A stretch of 25,979 nt of DNA from DAOTZU01 sp034433995 (GTDB taxonomy: Bacteria; Chloroflexota; Anaerolineae; UBA1429), in assembly GCA_034433995.1 (NCBI GenBank), contig DAOTZU010000189.1:1-25979 (forward strand), in the 5' to 3' direction. Position 1 is the first letter of the stretch, and each line of letters begins with the position of its first letter. A program made the position numbers and the translations under genes. Of this stretch, positions 14,525 through 21,578 are shown one piece after another. The notes under the pieces were generated by a model. It saw only the letters and a list, made by a program, of their open reading frames with translations. It had not been told where the DNA came from and did not search any database.

Positions 14525-15727
14525 ATGGCACTGTTGCGCATAGATGTGGAGGCGTGCATCGGTTGTGGCGCCTGCGTGGAGGTCTGCCCCGTGGGGGCCC
14601 TCAGCTTGGTGCACGACGTGGCGGTGGTCAGCGAGGCCTGCACCGCCTGTGGAGCCTGCCTGGAGGAATGTCCTGTCCACGCCTTGAGCCTGCCGCGCCC
14701 AGAAGAGCCGGTGGAGGACCTGGGCACGTATCGCGGCGTGTGGGTCTGGGTGGAACAATTCGATGGCGTCGCCGGCGGCATCTCCTGGGAGATGCTGGGC
14801 CAAGGACGCGTTCTGGCCGACCAACTGGGCACAACCCTCACAGCCTGCGTCCTGGGCCAGGGGGTGGACCAGGTGGCCCGCCAGGCCATCGCCTTCGGCG
14901 CCGACCGGGTGTTCCTGGCCGATGATCCCGTGTTGCGGCACTATCGCACCGAACCCTACGCCCGCATCCTGGTGGAGCTGGCCCGCCAATACAAGCCCGA
15001 GATCTTGCTTTTGGGCGCCAGCGCCCGCGGGCGTGACCTGGCCGGCGCGGTGGCCACCCTCTTGCACACCGGCCTCACCGCCGATTGCACCGCCCTGGAG
15101 GTGGACCCCGCGACGCGCCAACTGCGCCAGACCCGCCCGGCCTATGGCGGTAACATCATGGCCACCATCCTCACGCCCCATCATCGCCCGCAAATGGCCA
15201 CGGTGCGCCACCGGGTCTTTGATCTGCCCCAGGCCGACCCCACGCGCCAAGGAGAGATCATCTCCGTGCCCGTCCAAGTCCGCGAGGAGGAGATCGCCAC
15301 CAAGGTGCTGGATTTCATCCCCGCGCCCCAAGAGGTGAACCTGGCCGAGGCGCGGATCATCGTCGCCGGCGGACGGGGCGTCAAGGGGCCGGAGGGGTTT
15401 GCCCTTTTGCGCGAGCTGGCCCAGGTGTTGGGCGGAGCGGTGGGCGCCTCCCGGGCCGCCGTGGACGCCGGCTGGATCCCCTACGCCCACCAGGTGGGGC
15501 AGACGGGGCGCACGGTGCGCCCGGACCTGTACATCGCCTGTGGCATCTCGGGGGCCATCCAGCACCGGGCGGGCATGTCCACCGCGCGGGTGATCGTGGC
15601 CATCAACACCGACCCGGAGGCGCCGATCTTTGACCTGGCCACCTATGGCATCGTCGGCGATCTCTTTCAGGTGGTGCCCGCCCTCACGGCCCAGTTTCGC
15701 CGCAAACTGGCCGCCCGTGGCGGATGA
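14525..15727 (+). CDS. etfA: Electron transfer flavoprotein alpha subunit with N-terminal 2x[4Fe-4S] ferredoxin domain
   Basis: The product is 400 residues. Residues 1-52 hold two CxxCxxCxxxCP motifs: Cys11/14/17/21 and Cys39/42/45/49, each able to bind part of a [4Fe-4S] cluster. The alpha N-domain follows ('VWVWVEQFDGVAGGISWEMLGQGRVLADQ'), then the FAD-binding C-domain: 'IIVAGGRGVKGPEGFALL', 'GASRAAVDAGWIPYAHQVGQTGRTV', 'YIACGISGAIQHRAGM' and 'IVAINTDPEAPIF'. EtfA proteins with a ferredoxin extension occur in confurcating/bifurcating complexes such as lactate dehydrogenase-Etf and caffeyl-CoA reductase-Etf of acetogens. GAGGGGGG precedes the ATG. Its last four bases are the start of the next gene. 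No acyl-CoA, lactate or other partner dehydrogenase is adjacent. Confidence 0.95.
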   Translation: MALLRIDVEACIGCGACVEVCPVGALSLVHDVAVVSEACTACGACLEECPVHALSLPRPEEPVEDLGTYRGVWVWVEQFDGVAGGISWEMLGQGRVLADQLGTTLTACVLGQGVDQVARQAIAFGADRVFLADDPVLRHYRTEPYARILVELARQYKPEILLLGASARGRDLAGAVATLLHTGLTADCTALEVDPATRQLRQTRPAYGGNIMATILTPHHRPQMATVRHRVFDLPQADPTRQGEIISVPVQVREEEIATKVLDFIPAPQEVNLAEARIIVAGGRGVKGPEGFALLRELAQVLGGAVGASRAAVDAGWIPYAHQVGQTGRTVRPDLYIACGISGAIQHRAGMSTARVIVAINTDPEAPIFDLATYGIVGDLFQVVPALTAQFRRKLAARGG

Positions 15728-16611
15728 GTTACGGTGGCTGCACCATGAACGTGGATTACACCCTTGAGGCACTCGAGGCCCTGCGCGATCTGCGCTATCA
15801 CCGCACCCCCGCCCTGCGGGTGACGACGGAGGCCCAGGCGCTCCAGTTCGTCAACGAGGTGGGGTTCTGCTACCTCTTTGGCGACCGCGAGGTAGAGATC
15901 CCTACGTTGTGGGCGGCCGTCTGCGGCAGCCGCCGTTCCCTCACCGACGACCATTTCGATGCCGATGTGGGGCGCACCTGGGATTGGAAAGACACCCTGC
16001 CCACCCGTGGCGAGATCTATTACGGCAAGCTCCTGCGGGCCAAACCCACCCTGGTGGCCCTGGACCTTTTGCCCCACTTTTATGCCCTCTCGCCCAACTA
16101 TGGCGATATAGAGGACTATTTGGAGCAATATCACGAGGGCCGCTTGAGCGTGGAGGCCAAGAATATCTATGAGGCCTTGCTCAAGGAAGGGGCCATGCCC
16201 ACCAGCCATCTGCGCCAGGCGGCAGGGCTGTACGGCGGCGGCGAGAACGCCCGCCGCTTCGAGCGCGCCTTGACGGAGCTCCAGGTGGAGCTCAAGATCG
16301 TCAAGGTGGGCATCTCCGACGCCAACCGTTGGGGCTATGCCTATGTATACGACCTGTTCATCCGCCGCTTCCCCCACATCCCCGAGGCGGCGCGCAAGAT
16401 CAGCACCGACGAGGCCATGACCACCCTGCTGTTGCGCTACCTGCACAACGTCATCGCCCAGCCGGAGCGGGCCGTGCAGCGGCTCTTTCGCTGGAGCGAC
16501 TGGGAATGGCGGCGCCTCTTGGAGCGGCTGACGGCGCGCGGGCTCATCCGCAGGGTGCGGGTGGAGGGCGCAACGGAGGAGTGGCTCGCGGCGAGCACAC
16601 AAGACGCGTGA
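15724..16611 (+). CDS. AlkZ-related winged-helix DNA-binding protein
   Basis: The product is 295 residues. The ATGA overlap with etfA implies translational coupling, though an in-frame ATG at 15745 is an alternative start. The N-terminal 'ALQFVNEVGFCYLFGDREVEIPTLWAAVCG' and the later helical/winged segments 'HLRQAAGLYGGGENARRFERALTELQVELKIVKVG' and 'WEWRRLLERLTARGLIRRVRVEG' resemble AlkZ-related proteins, relatives of the YcaQ/AlkZ crosslink-repair glycosylases built of tandem winged helices. I do not clearly see the catalytic Gln-x-Gln motif of AlkZ, so glycosylase activity is doubtful; a regulator is equally possible. The placement directly after a flavoprotein gene is curious and may mean regulation by redox state. 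Confidence 0.7.
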   Translation: MSYGGCTMNVDYTLEALEALRDLRYHRTPALRVTTEAQALQFVNEVGFCYLFGDREVEIPTLWAAVCGSRRSLTDDHFDADVGRTWDWKDTLPTRGEIYYGKLLRAKPTLVALDLLPHFYALSPNYGDIEDYLEQYHEGRLSVEAKNIYEALLKEGAMPTSHLRQAAGLYGGGENARRFERALTELQVELKIVKVGISDANRWGYAYVYDLFIRRFPHIPEAARKISTDEAMTTLLLRYLHNVIAQPERAVQRLFRWSDWEWRRLLERLTARGLIRRVRVEGATEEWLAASTQDA

Positions 16612-16647
16612 AGGATATCTACGACACAACGAAGGAGCATGAGGATC

Positions 16648-17478
16648 ATGAGCGAGCGCTTACTTTACGGCCGGGTCGCGTGGGTCACGGGCTCATCCCG
16701 CGGGATCGGGCGGGCCATCGCGGATCACCTGGCCAGCCTGGGGGCGCAGGTGGTGGTCCACGGGACAACGCCCACCTCGCCCCGGGCCTTTGGTGAGGGG
16801 GAATCGCTGGAGGCGGTGGCCCTGGAGCTGGCCGCCGCCCACGCCGTGCAGACGCTGCCCGTCTGGGGCGATCTCACCGACGAGTCGGTGGTCCAGGGGA
16901 TCGTCGCCCAGATCGGCGAGGCTTTCGGGCGCATCGACATCCTGGTCAACTGCGCCGGCGGCGATATCGGCGCCCGCGGGCTTGACGCCCCCAACGCCGG
17001 CAAGCCATCGCGCAACGATGCGGTGTTCATCTCCCTGGAAGACCTCCAGGCTGTGCTCAACCGCAACTTGCTGACGTGCATCCTCTGCTGCCGCGCCGTG
17101 GCGCCCCAGATGATGGAGCGGCGCGCCGGACGGATCGTGAACATCGGCAGCATCGCCGGCCTCCAGGGAAGCGAACAATCGGCCATCTATGCCACCGCCA
17201 AGGCCGCCGTGCACCATTATTCCCGCTGCCTCGCGGTCATGCTCCGCCCCTACAACGTGACGGTGAACGTCGTCGCCCCGGGCGATACCGTCACCCAGCG
17301 CTGGCTGCATAGCCGCGAGGTAGATCCCGCCAAGCTGGTGGAGGAAGGCACCCTGGAGCGCTACGGCCGGCCCATCGAGGTGGCTCGCGCCGTCGCCTTC
17401 TTGGCCTCCGATGCCGCCTCGTACATCACCGGCCAGGTGTTGCGGGTAGATGGCGGCCGCCAGTGCTGGCCGGCGTGA
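16648..17478 (+). CDS. Short-chain dehydrogenase/reductase (SDR)
   Basis: The product is 276 residues with a complete classical SDR pattern. The cofactor loop 'TGSSRGIG' is at residues 14-21, 'NCAGG' at 101-105, the catalytic Asn in 'NRNLL' near 138-140, Ser168 in 'NIGSIAG', and Tyr181/Lys185 in 'YATAKAA'. The C-terminal 'YITGQVLRVDGGRQ' is typical of FabG-like members. The insertion around residues 106-128 ('GDIGARGLDAPNAGKPSRND') is longer than usual and may shape the substrate pocket. ATG 16648 has AAGGAG ten bases upstream; ATG 16639 is almost on top of that site. It lies 36 nt after the winged-helix gene and is the last member of the etf operon before a hairpin. Confidence 0.93.
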   Translation: MSERLLYGRVAWVTGSSRGIGRAIADHLASLGAQVVVHGTTPTSPRAFGEGESLEAVALELAAAHAVQTLPVWGDLTDESVVQGIVAQIGEAFGRIDILVNCAGGDIGARGLDAPNAGKPSRNDAVFISLEDLQAVLNRNLLTCILCCRAVAPQMMERRAGRIVNIGSIAGLQGSEQSAIYATAKAAVHHYSRCLAVMLRPYNVTVNVVAPGDTVTQRWLHSREVDPAKLVEEGTLERYGRPIEVARAVAFLASDAASYITGQVLRVDGGRQCWPA

Positions 17479-17493
17479 GTTGCGCCCAAAATG

Positions 17494-17524
17494 CTGCGCC
17501 GCCCGGCTCGTCCGAGCGGCGCAG
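17494..17524. terminator. Hairpin terminator between convergent genes
   Basis: CTGCGCCGC (17494-17502) pairs perfectly with GCGGCGCAG (17516-17524) around a 13-nt loop, 16 nt after the SDR stop. A smaller CCGGC/GCCGG hairpin (17547-17560) lies just after the 3' end of the leftward isomerase gene. Neither has a strong T tract. Confidence 0.65.
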
Positions 17525-17564
17525 TGTGGCACTCCCAGAGTATTGACCGGCAGGCGCCGGACGT

Positions 17565-18563
17565 TTAGGCCTTGAAGGCGGCGTCAAACGCCACGTTGGA
17601 GGGGGTGAGATCCAGCCGCCGCACCATGGCCAGGGCCTCCGGCGCGCCCTGCTCGCGGTTCATGCCGTTATCCTCCCACTCCACCGAGAGCGGCCCCTGG
17701 TAGCCCACGGCGTTCAGCGCCCGGAAGATGCGCTCAAAGGGCACCCCGCCGCGCCCGGGCGAGACGAAATCCCAGCCCCGGCGGCGATCGCCAAAGAACA
17801 GGTGCGAGGCGAGGATGCCGTTGCGCCCATCCAGGACGCGGATGGACTCTTTGACATGCATGTGGTAGATGCGGTCGCCGAATTCATAGACAAAGGCCAC
17901 CGGATCCACCATCTGCCAATAGAGATGGCTGGGATCAAAGTTGATGCCGAACGCCGGACGGCGTTTGATCGCCTCTAGGACCCGCTGGGTGGTCCAAAAA
18001 TCGTAGGCGATCTCGGAGGGATGTACCTCCAGGGCGAACTTGACCCCCACCTCATCAAAGACATCCAGGATGGGGTTCCAACGGTCGGCGAAATCGCGAT
18101 AGCCGGCCTCGATCATCTCCGGCGGCACAGGCGGGAACATGGCCAAGCAGTGCCAGATTCTGCTGCCGGTGAAGCCGTTCACCACCTTCACCCCGAACTT
18201 GGCCGCGGCGCGGGCGGTGTTCTTGACCTCCTCGGCGGCCCGCCGGCGCACGCCCTCCGGCTTGCCATCGCCCCAGATGCGGGCCGGGAGGATACTCTTG
18301 TGCCGCTCGTCAATGGGATCGTCGCAGACGCACTGGCCCACCAGATGGGTGCTGATGGCGAAACACTTTAAGCCGTATTTATTGAGGATATCCCAACGGC
18401 TCTGCACATAGCCATCCTGCTCCAGGGCCTTTTCCACATCGAAATGGTCGCCCCAGCAGGCGAGCTCCAAGCCATCATAGCCCCACTTGGCGGCCTTTTC
18501 GGCCAACACGGCCAAGGGCAGGTCGGCCCATTGGCCGGTGAACAAGGTAACTGGTCTTGCCAT
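17565..18563 (-). CDS. Sugar phosphate isomerase/epimerase (xylose isomerase-like TIM barrel)
   Basis: The product is 332 residues with the AP-endonuclease-2/xylose-isomerase-like TIM barrel. Metal-ligand signatures appear in order: 'GYDGLELACWGDHFD', 'KFALEVHPSEIAYDF' (Glu, His), 'FGINFDPSHLYWQMVDP' (Asp, His), 'IYHMHVKES' (His) and 'GPLSVEWEDNGMNREQG' (Glu). These fit a divalent-metal keto-sugar or inositol-type isomerase or epimerase. The ATG has AAAGGAG upstream. It starts 30 nt after the Gfo/Idh/MocA stop on the same strand, a pairing common in sugar and inositol catabolism where the dehydrogenase makes a keto-sugar for the isomerase. The specific substrate is not evident and no transporter is nearby. 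Confidence 0.92.
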   Translation of the reverse strand: MARPVTLFTGQWADLPLAVLAEKAAKWGYDGLELACWGDHFDVEKALEQDGYVQSRWDILNKYGLKCFAISTHLVGQCVCDDPIDERHKSILPARIWGDGKPEGVRRRAAEEVKNTARAAAKFGVKVVNGFTGSRIWHCLAMFPPVPPEMIEAGYRDFADRWNPILDVFDEVGVKFALEVHPSEIAYDFWTTQRVLEAIKRRPAFGINFDPSHLYWQMVDPVAFVYEFGDRIYHMHVKESIRVLDGRNGILASHLFFGDRRRGWDFVSPGRGGVPFERIFRALNAVGYQGPLSVEWEDNGMNREQGAPEALAMVRRLDLTPSNVAFDAAFKA

Positions 18564-18593
18564 GGGAGATGCTCCTTTCTCTGCAGTTTCGGC

Positions 18594-19787
18594 TTACAGC
18601 TTGAAATCCATGGGCGTCCATTTGACGCTGCTGGCGCTGGATTCCACGGCCTTGTTGATGAAATAGACGCCCCGGGCGCCATCCTCGACGGTGGGGAAAT
18701 CCAGCATGATCTCGCTGGGGGCGATGCCCAGCTTCTTGGCGCGGATGGTATCGGTAAAGTTCTTGTAGATATTGGCAAAGGCCTCGATAAAGGCCTCCGG
18801 GTGCCCAGCGGGGATGCGCGAGCCGGCCTTGGCCGCCTCACAGAGATAGGCGTTGCCCCGCTTGTAGATCTGCTCCGGGCCGTCGTTGCTGCGCACGTAC
18901 AGATAGTTCGGCTCCTCCTGATGCCACTCCAAGCCCGCCTTGGTGCCCCAGACGCGGATGCGCAGGCTGTTCTCCTGCCCCGGACAGATCTGTGAGGCGG
19001 TGAGGATCCCCTTGGCCCCGCCCTTGAAGCGCAGGAGGATGTTGCCGTCGTCATCCAGTTGGCGGCCGGGGGCGTAGATGGTCAGATCGGCGCAGATGGC
19101 CTCCAGCTCCAGCCCGGTGATGTACGAGACCAGGTTCTCGCAGTGCGAGCCGATATCCCCGATGCACCCCGAAACGCCGGAGCGCTTGGGATCGGTGCGC
19201 CATTCGGCCTGCTTCTGCCCCTCGGTCTCGATGCGCTGCAAGAGCCACCCTTGGGGATATTCCACGATCACCTTCTGCACCTTGCCCAAGGCGCCGCTCT
19301 GCACCAAGTAGCGCGCCTGCTTGACCATGGGGTAGCCGGTGTAGTTATAGGTGACGGCAAAGACCACATTGTGTTTTTTGACGGCCTGCACCAAATCCAG
19401 CGCCTGCTCCACGGTGTGCACCAAGGGCTTGTCGCAGGCCACATTGAAGCCGGCCTCCACAAAGGCCTTGGCGATGGGATAGTGCAGATGGTTAGGGGTG
19501 ACGATGGAGACGAAATCGATCCGCTCGCCTTCGGGGAGCTTGCTCTCCTTCTCGAGCATCTCTTGCCAGGTGCCATAGACGCGGTCCTCGGCCAAATAGA
19601 GATCCCTACCCGAGGCCTTGGATTTCTCCGGCGTCGAGGCGAGACATCCGGCCACGAACTCGACCATCCCCTCCAGCATCGCCGCGCGGCGGTGCACCGC
19701 GCCGATAAAGGCATCGCGCCCGCCTCCCACCATGCCCATGAGCAATTTGCGTGGGAAGAAGGCCTCTTCACTCTTGCCACTGACCAT
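18594..19787 (-). CDS. Gfo/Idh/MocA family oxidoreductase
   Basis: The product is 397 residues. A Rossmann N-domain ('LLMGMVGGGRDAFIGAVHR', a GxGG-like dinucleotide loop at 18-29) contains 'FVSIVTPNHLHYPIAKAFVEAGFNVACDKPL', where Lys120 of the 'DKP' motif is the usual catalytic Lys. The C-domain has 'SGCIGDIGSHCENLVSYITG' with the Asp-x-x-x-His catalytic pair. These enzymes oxidise sugars or inositols with NAD(P). The glycine loop is a slight variant of GxGxxG. GGAGGTGA precedes the ATG. A promoter at 19844-19873 drives it, and the isomerase gene follows directly. Together they look like a two-gene sugar or polyol oxidation/isomerisation unit; the substrate is not known. Confidence 0.93.
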   Translation of the reverse strand: MVSGKSEEAFFPRKLLMGMVGGGRDAFIGAVHRRAAMLEGMVEFVAGCLASTPEKSKASGRDLYLAEDRVYGTWQEMLEKESKLPEGERIDFVSIVTPNHLHYPIAKAFVEAGFNVACDKPLVHTVEQALDLVQAVKKHNVVFAVTYNYTGYPMVKQARYLVQSGALGKVQKVIVEYPQGWLLQRIETEGQKQAEWRTDPKRSGVSGCIGDIGSHCENLVSYITGLELEAICADLTIYAPGRQLDDDGNILLRFKGGAKGILTASQICPGQENSLRIRVWGTKAGLEWHQEEPNYLYVRSNDGPEQIYKRGNAYLCEAAKAGSRIPAGHPEAFIEAFANIYKNFTDTIRAKKLGIAPSEIMLDFPTVEDGARGVYFINKAVESSASSVKWTPMDFKL

Positions 19788-19843
19788 GGTTCACCTCCTG
19801 TTCGGCTGATGAGATCTTGCCCCTCACCGGGGAAGCTGATTTT

Positions 19844-19873
19844 ATTGTGCCACAGTCTCGTTGGCGGTGTCAA
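19844..19873 (-). promoter_or_regulatory. Promoter of the Gfo/Idh-isomerase operon
   Basis: On the minus strand TTGACA (19873-19868), an 18-nt spacer and CACAAT (19849-19844). The -35 box starts four bases after the T tract of the preceding terminator. The predicted leader is about 50 nt. Confidence 0.55.
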
Positions 19874-19877
19874 GCTG

Positions 19878-19911
19878 AAAAAAACGGGCCGGCAAGGGCG
19901 CTTGCCGTCCC
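19878..19911 (-). terminator. Intrinsic terminator after the moxR-GNAT operon
   Basis: Read on the minus strand, a GGGaCGGCAAG arm pairs with CTTGCCGgCCC (one mismatch) around a short loop, followed by a G and seven T residues. This is the best canonical Rho-independent terminator in the window. It lies about 35 nt after the GNAT stop. Confidence 0.9.
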
Positions 19912-19946
19912 GCAGTTGATCTGACCCACCACGCGCGGCGCCGGTG

Positions 19947-20477
19947 CTAGCCGAGCCGGAGAGCATAGAGCAGGCAAAGCTCGCTACCATCATAGTAGCG
20001 ATCGATAAAGCCGCAGAAGGAGTAACCCCGCCGGGTCAACAAGCACAGGGCGGGATCGTTTTTCGTTTGCACGGGGATGACGATGGCGCGCAATTCGCTG
20101 CCCCGGGCCCAGTGCTCCGCCGCCTCCAGCAGGCGCGTGGCCACATGTTGCCTCCGATAGGCCGGGTGCACCACCAAGTGCTCGATCCAGCCGAGCCAAG
20201 GCCCTCGACGCACGGTCATATCCAGGTAGCCCAGGATGACGCCCAGATGATCGGCCACCAGAAAACACTCGTTGCGCTGCAGGTCTGCGGTCAGCTCCTC
20301 CTCGCTGGGACGATAGTGCACCTCCACCGGCCGGGGCACGCGCACACGCCGGAAGGAAATATCCCTTCCTTCCGGCGTCTCCCGTTCCTCCATCTGCCAG
20401 ACATATTCGCTGCGGAAGGAAGCCTCGATCCGGGCGCAGCGCTCGAGATCACCGATGTTGGCCGGGCGGATGCGCAT
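19947..20477 (-). CDS. GNAT family N-acetyltransferase
   Basis: The product is 176 residues, a single GNAT domain. It begins 'MRIRPANIGDLERCARIEASF' (strand 1, helix 1). The acetyl-CoA motif A is 'LGWIEHLVVHPAYRRQHVATRLLEAAEHWA' (residues 95-124), with Ala in place of the usual Gly in Q/RxxGx(G/A). Motif B is 'TKNDPALCLLTRRGYSFCGFIDRYY'. ATG 20477 lies 10 nt after the moxR stop with GAGG upstream; an upstream frame into moxR (to 20504) is less likely. It may acetylate a protein N-terminus, an amine or an antibiotic; nothing nearby tells which. Co-transcription with moxR is likely since both end at one terminator. Confidence 0.9.
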   Translation of the reverse strand: MRIRPANIGDLERCARIEASFRSEYVWQMEERETPEGRDISFRRVRVPRPVEVHYRPSEEELTADLQRNECFLVADHLGVILGYLDMTVRRGPWLGWIEHLVVHPAYRRQHVATRLLEAAEHWARGSELRAIVIPVQTKNDPALCLLTRRGYSFCGFIDRYYDGSELCLLYALRLG

Positions 20478-20487
20478 GGGCTCAGCC

Positions 20488-21447
20488 TCAACGTCCGGCG
20501 CCACGGGGCCGCGTGCCGGGCACCGGCACCGTGCTCAAGATCTCTTGCACCACGGCGCGGGTATCCACGTTCTTGATCCGCGCTGACGGACTGACAATGA
20601 TGCGGTGGGCCAAGGTCGCCTCGGCCAACACTTTGACATCATCCGGGATGACGAAATCGCGCCCCTCCAAAGCCGCCAGCGCCTGGCTCGTGCGGTAAAG
20701 GGCCAGCGAGCCGCGCGGGCTGGCCCCTAGGTAGACATCGGGATAGGTGCGGGTGGCGTTCACCAGGGCCACGATGTACTCTTTGATCAAAGGATCCACA
20801 TAGATATCCTTCACCTGCTCTTGCACCTGCAGCAGCTCCTCCACCGAGATCACCTGCCCGATGGTCTCGATGGGGTGGACATGCTGTTGCGCGTCCAGGA
20901 TGCGCACCTCCTCCTCAGGCTTGGGGTGCCCCAGGCTGATGCGCATGAGGAAGCGGTCCAGCTGCGCCTCCGGCAAGGGGAAGGTGCCTTCGTATTCAAT
21001 GGGGTTCTGGGTGGCCATGATAAGGAAGGGATCGGGCATGCGGTAGGTGTGCTCGTCCACCGTCACCTGGCGCTCCTCCATGCACTCCAAGAGCGCCGAT
21101 TGTGTCTTGGGGGTGGCGCGGTTGATCTCGTCCGCCAGGACGATTTGAGCCATGATGGGACCGTGGCGGAACTCGAACTCGCGGGTCTTGGGGTTAAAGA
21201 TCGAGACACCGGTGATATCGCTGGGCAAAAGATCGGGCGTGAATTGGATGCGCCGGAAAGTGCAACCGATGGACTTGGCAAAGGATTTGGCCAACATCGT
21301 CTTGCCCACGCCGGGCACATCTTCGATGAGGATGTGCCCCCGGCAAAGGATGGCCACAAAGGCCAATTGCACCTCGCGGTGTTTGCCGATGATGACCTTT
21401 TCCACGTTGCGAATGACTTGATCACCAACTTCTCGAATCAAACTCAT
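20488..21447 (-). CDS. MoxR-family AAA+ ATPase
   Basis: The product is 319 residues. Walker A is 'EDVPGVGKTMLAKS' (residues 42-55), Walker B 'VLADEINRA' (103-111), and sensor 1 lies in 'MATQNPIEYEGTFPLPEAQLDRF'. The AAA lid follows ('GASPRGSLALYRTSQALAALEGRDFVIPDDV'). MoxR ATPases act as chaperones that insert cofactors or metal and usually work with DUF58 and von Willebrand A proteins. None is adjacent here; a GNAT gene follows instead. ATG 21447 has AAAGGAG five bases upstream and lies after a promoter at 21487-21515, so the 16-residue upstream extension of the frame is not used. The family is certain, the client unknown. Confidence 0.94.
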   Translation of the reverse strand: MSLIREVGDQVIRNVEKVIIGKHREVQLAFVAILCRGHILIEDVPGVGKTMLAKSFAKSIGCTFRRIQFTPDLLPSDITGVSIFNPKTREFEFRHGPIMAQIVLADEINRATPKTQSALLECMEERQVTVDEHTYRMPDPFLIMATQNPIEYEGTFPLPEAQLDRFLMRISLGHPKPEEEVRILDAQQHVHPIETIGQVISVEELLQVQEQVKDIYVDPLIKEYIVALVNATRTYPDVYLGASPRGSLALYRTSQALAALEGRDFVIPDDVKVLAEATLAHRIIVSPSARIKNVDTRAVVQEILSTVPVPGTRPRGAGR

Positions 21448-21486
21448 ACAACTCCTTTCACAAGGCCGCCTTGGCCGATTGCTTGC

Positions 21487-21515
21487 AGGATACACCAGTT
21501 ATATTCAGGTGTCAA
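21487..21515 (-). promoter_or_regulatory. Promoter of the moxR gene
   Basis: On the minus strand TTGACA (21515-21510), a 17-nt spacer and TATCCT (21492-21487). The predicted start near 21480 gives a leader of about 33 nt. Confidence 0.65.
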
Positions 21516-21532
21516 AGTCTCCGAATTAAGCA

Positions 21533-21565
21533 AGACCTGACAGGTCTGAAAGACCTGTCAGGTCT
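21533..21565. repeat. Double palindrome, likely terminator of the 618-residue gene
   Basis: The arm AGACCTGACAGGTCT (21533-21547) and its exact complement (21551-21565) flank a GAA loop, a perfect 15-bp stem. Each arm is itself a palindrome (AGACCTG-N-CAGGTCT), so it can fold as one long hairpin or two short ones. It begins 13 nt beyond the 3' end of the leftward cohesin gene and lies upstream of the moxR promoter. Similar ACCTGTCAGGT repeats recur in environmental bacterial genomes, as I recall. Confidence 0.85.
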
Positions 21566-21578
21566 CACCTGATCTGGT

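Noticed and set aside
13649..15772. A 707-codon open frame on the minus strand opposite etfB and etfA
   Set aside because: It is antisense to two unmistakable ETF genes, has a His/Gly/Gln-rich composition typical of shadow frames in GC-rich DNA, and no ribosome site or domain.
19059..19919. A 286-codon plus-strand frame opposite the Gfo/Idh gene
   Set aside because: It crosses the minus-strand promoter and terminator and is antisense to a conserved enzyme.
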